Below, one piece after another: positions 52,196-58,985 of a stretch of 64,000 nt of DNA. The position numbers and the translations under genes are program-made. The DNA comes from Sulfuritalea sp. (GTDB lineage: Bacteria > Pseudomonadota > Gammaproteobacteria > Burkholderiales > Rhodocyclaceae): contig JADJUP010000016.1 of NCBI GenBank assembly GCA_016716965.1, positions 14,612 to 78,611 of the forward strand, written 5' to 3'. The stretch's first letter is position 1. The number at the start of each line of letters is the position of its first letter. The notes under the pieces were generated by a model that ran no database searches, was not told the DNA's origin, and saw only the letters and a list, made by a program, of their open reading frames with translations.

Positions 52196-52305
52196 GAGGC
52201 TTTCCTTCTGCTTGCGGCCTGGATGGCGCGGGCACGCTCGGGCAGGTGCGCGGCGGCGCGCAGCAGCATTGCGGTGAGGAGGAGGCCGAGCAGGAGGTCA
52301 AACAT
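52192..52305 (-). CDS. 37-aa membrane peptide between folE2 and the flavoprotein
   Basis: A small gene with coupled ends: its ATG overlaps the folE2 stop by 8 bp and its stop overlaps the next ATG (ATGA). Peptide: hydrophobic helix FDLLLGLLLTAMLLRAAAH then a basic tail (SRRKAS). Family not recognised. The coupling at both ends argues that it is translated. Confidence 0.55.
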   Translation of the reverse strand: MFDLLLGLLLTAMLLRAAAHLPERARAIQAASRRKAS

Positions 52306-53098
52306 TGCGACCCTCGATCAGCGCGTAGGCGGAATGGTTGTGGATCGACTCGAAGTTTTCCGATTCCACGGTCCAGTCGGCGATGCGCCGGTCGCCGCGC
52401 AGGCGCAGGGCGATGTCGCGCACCAGGTCCTCGACGAACTTCGGGTTGTCGTAGGCGCGCTCGGTGACCCATTTCTCGTCGGGGCGCTTCAACAGGCCGA
52501 AGACTTCGCAGGAGGCCTCGTCCTCGGCGATGCGCACCAGCTGCTCCAGGCTCATGTCTTCCAGCAGGCGCACGCGCAGCGTCAGGTGCGAGCGCTGGTT
52601 GTGGGCGCCGTAATCCGAGATTTCCTTGGAGCAGGGGCACAGGCTGGTCGCGGCGACGGTGACCTTGAATTCGGTTTCGATCGGGCCGCCCTCGGCGCGC
52701 CACACGGTGATCGCGGCGTCGAGGTCGAGCAGGCTGGCGACTTTCGACACCGGCGCCTGCTTGCGGATGAAATAGGGAAACTTCATCTCGATGCGACCGG
52801 CATTGGCCTGCAGGTGCAGCAGGGTTTCCTGCAGCATGCGGCGCAGGCCGGCGAGGCTCAGCGCATCACGCGGGCGCTCGAGGATTTCGACGAAGCGCGA
52901 CATGTGGGTGCCCTTGACCTCGGGCGGCAGGCCGACGGTCATCGCCAGCGTGGCCACGGTCGGGTGCGCCGCGCCGGCGGCATCGAGCAGCGTCAGCGGA
53001 TAGCGCAGGCCCTTGACGCCGACCTGCTGGATCGCCAACTGGCGGTGATCCGGGCTGGCCTGCATGTCGGGCAGAAAAAAGCGTTCGGGTGCGTTCAT
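52298..53098 (-). CDS. folE2: GTP cyclohydrolase I, FolE2 type
   Basis: A 266-aa FolE2 (COG1469): GLRYPLTLLDAAG, VGLPPEVKGTHMSRFVEIL, TSLCPCSKEISDYGAHNQRS with the metal Cys, and CEVFGLLKRPDEKWVTERAYDNPKFVEDLVRD (family core). Converts GTP to dihydroneopterin triphosphate for folate. Its place in a light-response operon fits pterin need of photolyase/cryptochromes seen in related LitR regulons. Confidence 0.95.
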   Translation of the reverse strand: MNAPERFFLPDMQASPDHRQLAIQQVGVKGLRYPLTLLDAAGAAHPTVATLAMTVGLPPEVKGTHMSRFVEILERPRDALSLAGLRRMLQETLLHLQANAGRIEMKFPYFIRKQAPVSKVASLLDLDAAITVWRAEGGPIETEFKVTVAATSLCPCSKEISDYGAHNQRSHLTLRVRLLEDMSLEQLVRIAEDEASCEVFGLLKRPDEKWVTERAYDNPKFVEDLVRDIALRLRGDRRIADWTVESENFESIHNHSAYALIEGRNV

Positions 53099-53124
53099 GG
53101 TATCTCCTTCAAGGGCGCTGCGAT

Positions 53125-53679
53125 TCAGGGTTTTTCCGCCAGGCGGCGCTCGATCTGGGCGATCAGGCCGGGACTGTCGGGGGCGATGACGGTGCCGAAG
53201 CTGTCGACGCGGTTGCCGCCACGGTCGATCAGGTACTTGTGGAAATTCCATTTCGGCGCCGCGCCGCTCTTGGCGATCAGTTGCCGGTAGAAGGGGTGGG
53301 TCCCCGGCGCCGCGATCTCGGTCTTGGCCATCATCGGAAACTTGATGCCGTAGGTCATGCGGCAGAAGTCCGCGATCTCCTTGTTGCTGCCCGGTTCCTG
53401 GTCGCCGAAATCGTTGGACGGAAAGCCGATCACCACCAGGCCACGAGCCTTGTATTTGTCGTAGACAGCTTCGAGGCTCTCGTACTGCCCCGTGTAGCCG
53501 CAGAAACTCGCCGTGTTGACTACCAGCAGCACCTTGCCCTGATACTGGCAAAGCGATTGCGGCGCGCCGTCCTGGAGGCGCGGAACGCTGTGGTTGAGCA
53601 GCGCCGGGCAGGCTGCGGCGGGCAGCGCGACGAGGCCGGCAAGCATGCTCAACAACTGGGTCAACTTCGGGATTCGCAT
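53125..53679 (-). CDS. Glutathione peroxidase, exported
   Basis: A 184-aa thiol peroxidase with a signal peptide (LSMLAGLVALPAAA). Catalytic Cys in VNTASFCGYTGQYESL, Gln in FPSNDFGDQEPGS, Trp/Asn in PKWNFHKYLID. Reduces lipid or hydrogen peroxides, probably in the periplasm. First gene of the minus operon, facing the LitR-type regulator across a 92-bp gap. Confidence 0.93.
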   Translation of the reverse strand: MRIPKLTQLLSMLAGLVALPAAACPALLNHSVPRLQDGAPQSLCQYQGKVLLVVNTASFCGYTGQYESLEAVYDKYKARGLVVIGFPSNDFGDQEPGSNKEIADFCRMTYGIKFPMMAKTEIAAPGTHPFYRQLIAKSGAAPKWNFHKYLIDRGGNRVDSFGTVIAPDSPGLIAQIERRLAEKP

Positions 53680-53682
53680 TAT

Positions 53683-53765
53683 TTTGTCCTGGACAAACGT
53701 GTGGTTTGAACGTAAGATACGTCCAGATTTATTGATTGTCAACCCATTTGTCTTGGACATAAAAT
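53683..53765. promoter_or_regulatory. Divergent promoters and operators of the LitR-type regulon
   Basis: Minus promoter: TTGACA (53742-53737), 17-base spacer, TATCTT (53719-53714). Plus promoter: TTGTCA (53736-53741), 18-base spacer, TAAAAT (53760-53765), with the regulator ATG six bases later (leaderless). Two related palindromes, TTTGTCCTGGACAAA (53683-53697) and TTTGTCTTGGACAT (53747-53760), cover the early transcribed region of one promoter and the spacer of the other. Confidence 0.65.
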
Positions 53766-53771
53766 ACATTC

Positions 53772-54710
53772 ATGGACAATTCGCAGCCAGTAGCGACTGA
53801 TTCCCCGGTTCTTGGCATCGGCATCGCCGCCGTCGAACGCGACACGGGCCTGGGCAAGGACACGCTGCGCATCTGGGAGCGTCGCTACGGTTTTCCGCAG
53901 CCTTTGCGCGACGCTTTCGGCGAGCGGGTGTATCCACCCGAGCAGGTGGAACACCTGCGCCTGGTCAAGCGCCTGATGGACCAGGGCCAGCGTCCGGGCG
54001 CGCTGTTGCGACAGCCGATGGCCGACTTGGGTGCGTTGGTCGCCGACGGTGGCGCAACAGTCGGCGCTGACGATACGGCGGACTGGATCGTCCCCATGCT
54101 CAAGGCACGCGACATCGACCCCTTGCGCGCCGAACTGGCGCAACGCCTGGCACGTGACGGCCTCGAGCGCTTCGTGATCGAAACCGTGCCGGCCCTAAAC
54201 CGGCGCATCGGCGACGGCTGGATGACGGGCGAGATCGAGATCTTCGAGGAGCACCTGTATACCGAGCTGGTGCAAAACCAGCTGCGTTCCGCGACCCACG
54301 CCCTGGCCAGCCGCGGTACGCGGCCGCAAGTCCTGCTGACCACGCTCAAGGAAGAGGAACACCTGCTCGGCCTGCTGATGGTCGAATCCCTGCTCGCGGC
54401 CAACGGCGCGGCCTGCGTCTCGCTCGGTGCGCAGACCCCGATCGCCGATATCGTCGGCGCGGCGCGGGCGACGAACACCGACATCGTCGCCCTCTCGTTT
54501 TCGGCCGCCTATCCCTGGCGCAAGGCACGCGATGCTCTGATCCAGCTGCGTGCCGCGCTGCCGGTCGCCACCGAACTCTGGGTCGGTGGTGCCGGACTCG
54601 CCGGACGCGGTCGCAAGATCGCCGGCGTACGCGCCATCGGCGTCCTGCGTGACGTGGCGCCGGCGCTGACCGACTGGCACGCCGCGCATCCGCCGCGTGC
54701 CAGGCACTGA
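53772..54710 (+). CDS. MerR-family B12-binding photoreceptor regulator (CarH/LitR type)
   Basis: A 312-aa regulator. MerR HTH in residues ~14-80 (DTLRIWERRYGFP). The light-sensing module has W150-x9-E160-H161, the CarH adenosylcobalamin cap motif, then EEEHLLG with His197 as the likely lower ligand, SL at 217-218 and WVGGAG. In CarH/LitR, dark AdoB12 tetramers repress and light releases DNA. The linker between the two halves (residues ~96-104, TVGADDTAD) is encoded by the dispersed repeat. Confidence 0.9.
   Translation: MDNSQPVATDSPVLGIGIAAVERDTGLGKDTLRIWERRYGFPQPLRDAFGERVYPPEQVEHLRLVKRLMDQGQRPGALLRQPMADLGALVADGGATVGADDTADWIVPMLKARDIDPLRAELAQRLARDGLERFVIETVPALNRRIGDGWMTGEIEIFEEHLYTELVQNQLRSATHALASRGTRPQVLLTTLKEEEHLLGLLMVESLLAANGAACVSLGAQTPIADIVGAARATNTDIVALSFSAAYPWRKARDALIQLRAALPVATELWVGGAGLAGRGRKIAGVRAIGVLRDVAPALTDWHAAHPPRARH
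54056..54083 (+). repeat. Dispersed 24-bp repeat, copy 12 (coding, LitR linker)
   Basis: CAGTCGGCGCTGACGATACG then GCGGA. Encodes TVGADDTADW between the MerR and cobalamin-binding parts. Confidence 0.78.
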
Positions 54711-54770
54711 TTCGGGCGGCCCGGCGAACGCAATCAGGCTCGAGGCGGAATATCAGCAACTACCCGAATA

Positions 54771-54803
54771 GTAGTTGACTGTTTTAATCAAGTTAAGTAG
54801 ATT
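54771..54803 (+). promoter_or_regulatory. Promoter with IscR-like site upstream of the riboswitch
   Basis: TTGACT (54775-54780), 17-base spacer, TAGATT (54798-54803). The -35 lies in GTAGTTGACTGTTTTAATCA then AGTTA, which agrees with the type 1 IscR site (ATASYYGACTRWWWYAGTCR...) at about 21 of 25 positions. An Rrf2-family regulator may control it. Confidence 0.5.
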
Positions 54804-54809
54804 TCGTTT

Positions 54810-54996
54810 GTCCCAAGGGGGAGTAGCTCTCCGCCGCGGCGTCGTCAGTACGGAAATCCTTGTTGCTGAAGGGTTCCCCGGCGCCTCGGGTGCCTGTCGC
54901 AAGACAGGTACGAGCAAGACCTTTGCCGCGATGGCGGAGGTTCCCTTGTCAAAAACACGGCCCTTCGTCCTCGCTGGATAAAGGGCCGTTCCGTTT
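54810..54996 (+). promoter_or_regulatory. yybP-ykoY manganese riboswitch with terminator
   Basis: Aptamer segments GGGGGAGTAGC (54817) and AGCAAGACC (54913) are the conserved loops of the yybP-ykoY family, which senses Mn2+. The expression platform is ACGGCCCTT ... AAGGGCCGT (54957-54989) followed by TCCGTTT. The terC gene follows 61 bp later, the usual partner of this riboswitch. Confidence 0.85.
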
Positions 54997-55050
54997 GCAG
55001 CCTGCGCTGCAGTCGGAACGGCAAACCGGGTCTGGCAAGGAGAGCATGCA

Positions 55051-56028
55051 ATGGAAACAATCGGTACGTGGTGGATGTGGGCGGGATTCCTCGCCATCGT
55101 CCTGGTGATGCTGGCCATCGACCTGTTCGTGGTCGGCGGCGGCAAGCAGCACAAGGTGTCGTTCCGGGAGGCCGCGACCTGGTCGGCGATCTGGGTCTCC
55201 ATATCCTTCCTCTTCGCTGCGGCGCTGTGGTGGCACCTCGACGGCAGCGTCGGGCGGGAGGTGGCGAACCAGAAGTCGCTGGAATTCGTCACCGGCTACC
55301 TGATCGAAAAATCGCTGGCGATCGACAACGTCTTCGTCTGGCTGATGCTGTTCTCGTTCTTCGGCATCCCGCTGGAACTGCAGAAGCGCGTGCTGGTGCT
55401 CGGCGTGCTCGGCGCCATCGTCATGCGCACGGTGATGATCTTCGCCGGCGCCTGGCTGATCACCCAGTTCCACTGGATGCTCTACCTCTTCGGCGCCTTC
55501 CTGCTGATCACCGGCATCAAGATGTGGTGGTTCGCCGAGGAAAAGCCCGACATGGCGAACAACCCGCTGATCCGCTGGCTGCGCGGCCACATGAAGATCA
55601 GCGACGAACTCCATGGCGAGAAATTCTTCGTCTGGAAGGATGGCGTGCGCTACGCCACGCCCCTGTTCCTGGCGCTGATCCTGGTCGAGATCTCGGACCT
55701 GATCTTCGCCGTCGATTCGATCCCGGCCATCTTCGCCATCACCGCGGATCCCTTCATCGTGCTGACCTCCAACGTCTTCGCCATCCTCGGCCTGCGCGCG
55801 ATGTACTTCCTGCTGGCCGACATGGCCGACCGCTTCTCGCTGCTCAAGTACGGCCTGGCGGCGGTACTGGTGTTCATCGGCGTCAAGATGCTGCTGATCG
55901 ACCTCTACAAGATCCCGATCGGCTTTTCGCTGGCCGTGGTCGCCACCTTCATCGGCATCTCCATCGGCATGTCGCTGCGCAAGGAAAAGCTGGTGCGCGC
56001 CGCGGCATCGCGGGAGCATGTGCGATGA
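55051..56028 (+). CDS. TerC/Alx-family membrane protein (Mn export)
   Basis: A 325-aa TerC family protein with about nine helices: VMLAIDLFVVGGG, GYLIEKSLAIDNVFVWLMLF and VEISDLIFAVDSIPAIFAI, with the two conserved Asp in membrane helices. Alx and MntP-like TerC proteins export Mn2+, consistent with the riboswitch in front. AAGGAGAG precedes the ATG. Confidence 0.94.
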   Translation: METIGTWWMWAGFLAIVLVMLAIDLFVVGGGKQHKVSFREAATWSAIWVSISFLFAAALWWHLDGSVGREVANQKSLEFVTGYLIEKSLAIDNVFVWLMLFSFFGIPLELQKRVLVLGVLGAIVMRTVMIFAGAWLITQFHWMLYLFGAFLLITGIKMWWFAEEKPDMANNPLIRWLRGHMKISDELHGEKFFVWKDGVRYATPLFLALILVEISDLIFAVDSIPAIFAITADPFIVLTSNVFAILGLRAMYFLLADMADRFSLLKYGLAAVLVFIGVKMLLIDLYKIPIGFSLAVVATFIGISIGMSLRKEKLVRAAASREHVR

Positions 56029-56414
56029 GACACAAGTTTCTTGGCACCGGCGAGGCCGGCTACCACCCCCTGCGCAAGATCAAGACCGTGATCTCCGGGC
56101 TGCGCTACGCCGTACTCTACGACTGGTCGGTCACTTACAAGCTGATCCTGTCGGTGGTGGTGCTGGCGGTCGCCTTCGGCGCGCGCGCCTGGGTCGATTT
56201 CCTGCTGATCCTCGTCGTGACCGCCTTCGTGCTGGTCGCCGAAATCTTCAACAGCGCAATTGAAGCCCTTTGCGATTTCGTCGAGACGCGCCACAACGAG
56301 AAAATCAAGGTGATCAAGGACATCGCCGCCGCCGGCGTCGGCATCGCGATCTTCGCCTGGATCATCGTGCTCGGCGTCGAACTGCACCGCCTGCTGGATC
56401 TCGCACTGCCGTGA
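56025..56414 (+). CDS. dgkA: Diacylglycerol kinase
   Basis: A 129-aa integral membrane kinase of the DgkA family with three helices; active-site motif AEIFNSAIEALCDFV and IKDIAAAGVGIA. Recycles diacylglycerol to phosphatidate (or acts on undecaprenol). Starts within the terC stop (ATGA overlap). Confidence 0.93.
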   Translation: MRHKFLGTGEAGYHPLRKIKTVISGLRYAVLYDWSVTYKLILSVVVLAVAFGARAWVDFLLILVVTAFVLVAEIFNSAIEALCDFVETRHNEKIKVIKDIAAAGVGIAIFAWIIVLGVELHRLLDLALP

Positions 56415-56423
56415 TGTCGGTCC

Positions 56424-57326
56424 TTACTCCAGCAGCGAGGCTATCCCGCCGGCTTGTATGGCCTCGACGGCAGGATGCTGGATCCGCCGCTGGGTGACAA
56501 TGGCGTACCAGTTTTCGTGGACGTCGGCCAGCGTTCCGAGCGAGCGCGCGCCGAACTGGGCAAGGATGTCGGCGTGCATTCCCGATGGCGCCGGAAACAG
56601 GCCGAGCCCGGCGCGGCCGAAAGTCTTGAGCAGGGCGCTGTCGGAAAACTCGCCGACCAGTTCGGGCTTCAGGTTGTGCCGCGCGAACCAGGCATCGATG
56701 GCGCCGCGCAGCGGATTGCTGCGCACCGGCAACAGCACCGGCGCCCCGTTCAATTGCCGGGGAAAGTCGTCGGCATAGCGCGCGTGCAGGCTGTCGATGG
56801 CATAGAGGTCGGTGCCGACCGTGCCCAGCAGCCTGGACTGAAGTTTGAGATGGGCGTCGGTCGGCGCCGACCGATCGGTCAAGACCAGGTCGAGCCGGTT
56901 CAGCGCCAGTTCGGCCAGCAGGTGGTCGACATTGCCCTCGATGCATTCCAGGCGCATCGACAGCGGCTCCTGCAGCACCGGCTGTAGAAGGCGGAAGGCG
57001 ACCAGCTTGGGTACCGCCTCGCTCAGGCCCACGGCAAAGCGGCGACGTCCCGACGCGTGGTCGGCCACCGCGTGGCGCAGCCGTTCCCCGAGCAGGAATA
57101 TCTGATCGGCATAGTCCAGAGCAGCGCGCCCGGCCTCGGTCAGCACCAGCGAGCGGCCCTGCGGCGCGAACAAGGCTTGCCCCAACTGCTGTTCGAGGAC
57201 GCCGAGCTGGGTGCTGATGGTCTGCACCGACAGGTTCAGGCGCTCCGCCGCGCGGGTGATGCTGCCTTCCTTGGCGACCGCCCAGAAGTAAAGCAGGTGA
57301 CGGAAATTGAGGTCGTCCGGGGTCAT
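56424..57326 (-). CDS. LysR-family regulator, NhaR type
   Basis: A 300-aa LysR protein whose HTH (NFRHLLYFWAVAKEGSITRAAERL...VQTISTQLGVLEQQLG, family region) is of the NhaR type, activators of Na+/H+ antiporter genes. No nhaA here; it faces a small gene of unknown function across 126 bp, which contains an inverted repeat GCAGCAAACCTGCTGC. Confidence 0.88.
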   Translation of the reverse strand: MTPDDLNFRHLLYFWAVAKEGSITRAAERLNLSVQTISTQLGVLEQQLGQALFAPQGRSLVLTEAGRAALDYADQIFLLGERLRHAVADHASGRRRFAVGLSEAVPKLVAFRLLQPVLQEPLSMRLECIEGNVDHLLAELALNRLDLVLTDRSAPTDAHLKLQSRLLGTVGTDLYAIDSLHARYADDFPRQLNGAPVLLPVRSNPLRGAIDAWFARHNLKPELVGEFSDSALLKTFGRAGLGLFPAPSGMHADILAQFGARSLGTLADVHENWYAIVTQRRIQHPAVEAIQAGGIASLLE

Positions 57327-57452
57327 CGATTGTTCCAGATATTAGGATGATTCTATCCATAAACATCCATTTATTAGAAAGCACTGGATCGCTAGAGTGC
57401 CCCCATACGCAGCAAACCTGCTGCGGCGGATAAACAACCAAGGAGACGACAC

Positions 57453-57653
57453 ATGATCACTATCAACGACTGCAGGGCCTTTTGCGATGTCGATCCGGCG
57501 ACCGTGGCACGCGTGGCGCGCAACGAGCATCTGCCGGAAATACTGGCGATCGCCTGCGCCCAAACTCGGGTGACGAAGGCCCGGCGTCTGCGTGCCCGGC
57601 AACCGATGGTCGCCGTTCCCGCGGCCACCCTGCCGCAGCGGCTCGCCGCCTGA
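57453..57653 (+). CDS. Small protein of unknown function
   Basis: A 66-aa protein starting MITINDCRAFCDVDPATVAR, Arg-rich at the C-terminus. CAAGGAGACGAC precedes the ATG, a strong ribosome site. Upstream of the TerB-like gene by 13 bp and divergent from the NhaR-type gene. No family recognised. Confidence 0.6.
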   Translation: MITINDCRAFCDVDPATVARVARNEHLPEILAIACAQTRVTKARRLRARQPMVAVPAATLPQRLAA

Positions 57654-57666
57654 GGAGGAACACACC

Positions 57667-58206
57667 ATGATGACCTTGCAAGCCAGGGAAAGCCTGTCCC
57701 CGATCAACTACCCGGGTCGCCCGTTGCGGATGTACCCGGTCGACAGCCCGCGCGCCAAGGCGCGCCTGATCGTTCTGGCGCTGTTGGCCGACGGCCGGGT
57801 GGACGCCTCCGAACTGGATGGCCTGGCGAAATACCGTGCTTTCGACGAACTGGGCATCACGCGCGACGACTTCTTCCGGGTGCTCTACGACTTCTGTGCC
57901 GATGCTGCCGGGCTGCCCGAGGGCAGCGGCAACTACCTGATGTCGCCGGCGCTGCTGGAAAGCCTGTTTGCCGAAGTTTGCGGCAGCGCAGAGCGGCGGA
58001 AACTGGCGCGCCTGATCTTCGACGTCATTCGCAGCGACGGCCATCTGGCCGAAGGCGAGGTCCGTTTGTTCTGGAAAGCGCTCGACACCTGGCGCCTGCG
58101 GCTGGACGACGGCATCGAATACCGCCCGCGCGCCGCGGGCCACAGGCAAAGGGGCCAGCAGCGCCAGCAGGCTCCAACCCACCGTGGAATCAGGACAGAC
58201 CAGTAA
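57667..58206 (+). CDS. TerB-like helical protein
   Basis: A 179-aa protein with a TerB-like helical repeat: ARLIVLALLADGRVDASELDGL and ARLIFDVIRSDGHLAEGEVRLFW, each with an acidic DG(R/H)xxxxE metal-type loop as in TerB. The C-terminus is basic and probably disordered. GAGGAA before the ATG. Its place after TerC is suggestive, but the strand group is separate. Confidence 0.7.
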   Translation: MMTLQARESLSPINYPGRPLRMYPVDSPRAKARLIVLALLADGRVDASELDGLAKYRAFDELGITRDDFFRVLYDFCADAAGLPEGSGNYLMSPALLESLFAEVCGSAERRKLARLIFDVIRSDGHLAEGEVRLFWKALDTWRLRLDDGIEYRPRAAGHRQRGQQRQQAPTHRGIRTDQ

Positions 58207-58227
58207 TAGCTCCGCACTATCGGAACT

Positions 58228-58252
58228 ATAGTTGACTGATTTTGTCAACATT
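58228..58252 (+). promoter_or_regulatory. Second IscR-like site
   Basis: ATAGTTGACTGATTTTGTCA then ACATT, agreeing with the type 1 IscR consensus at about 21 of 25 positions and sharing TAGTTGACTG with the site at 54771. It precedes the small gene at 58291. Confidence 0.45.
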
Positions 58253-58290
58253 ACTACCCTGAACCTGTTGCAACCAAGGAGAGACCCATC

Positions 58291-58488
58291 ATGAAAACCC
58301 TGAACGAACTTTGTGCCATTGCAGAACGCACTGGATCCGCGAGCTTCCCGCTTCGCCAGGCATGCGCGCATCCGCGCTCGGCAGCCGACCAGCGGCCGTT
58401 GCCGGTGCCGAACAGCGAGTCCGCATTCGACTCGTCATGGGAGGCCGTGATGCCTGAGGCCGCAGCCGCGTCTCGCCCTGGCAAATAA
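58291..58488 (+). CDS. Small protein of unknown function
   Basis: A 65-aa protein starting MKTLNELCAIAERTG, with AAGGAGAG before the ATG and an IscR-like site 39 bp upstream. No domain recognised; low-complexity C-terminus (AAAASRPGK). The next gene follows after 16 bp. Confidence 0.55.
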   Translation: MKTLNELCAIAERTGSASFPLRQACAHPRSAADQRPLPVPNSESAFDSSWEAVMPEAAAASRPGK

Positions 58489-58504
58489 GCGCAAGGAGAC
58501 CAAT

Positions 58505-58960
58505 ATGTCCTCACTAATAAATGGATTTGACGGTAACGGCACGGTGACGGTCAACCGTGTCGTCTTGCGGCCCGAATTCACTGTCGATGACCTGGAAATG
58601 CGAGTGGCCGAAATGTGCGAGAACGTCAAGACATACCACTCCGACACCGGCTTCATCGGCGGCTTCGTGGTCTTGAACACCGGACAGATATCCAATGAAG
58701 GATCCACCGTCGGCCAGGCCGTCGCCTCGCCACTGAAGGATCGCGAGGCGCTCATCGTGACCTTCTGGAAAACGCTCGAGGAGCATGAGCAAAGCCATCG
58801 ATCGGAAACCTTCCAGCCGCTGTTCCGGCGAGTCCTCGAACTTTGCGAGAACGGCAACGAGGAGATCGCCTATCGCATGCTCTGGTCCGGTAGCGCCTAC
58901 ACCCCCGACGAGGCCGCCGAGGCTCGTGCGGCGAAAGAGCGCTACCTGAAGGTCGCCTAG
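58505..58960 (+). CDS. Protein of unknown function (possible ABM-like fold)
   Basis: A 151-aa soluble protein. TVTVNRVVLRPEFTVDDLEMR, GFIGGFVVLNTGQISNEGS and ALIVTFWKTLEEHEQSHRS recall the strand-helix pattern of antibiotic-biosynthesis-monooxygenase-like dimers, but I cannot place it firmly. CAAGGAGA precedes the ATG. Likely co-transcribed with the small gene before it. Confidence 0.65.
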   Translation: MSSLINGFDGNGTVTVNRVVLRPEFTVDDLEMRVAEMCENVKTYHSDTGFIGGFVVLNTGQISNEGSTVGQAVASPLKDREALIVTFWKTLEEHEQSHRSETFQPLFRRVLELCENGNEEIAYRMLWSGSAYTPDEAAEARAAKERYLKVA

Positions 58961-58985
58961 ACGGCGCCGTGGCCGGCGGTTCCGT

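Noticed and set aside
56855..56880. GGTCGGCGCCGACCGATCGG in the NhaR-type gene
   Set aside because: Palindromic but lacks the ACGGCG half; treated as chance.
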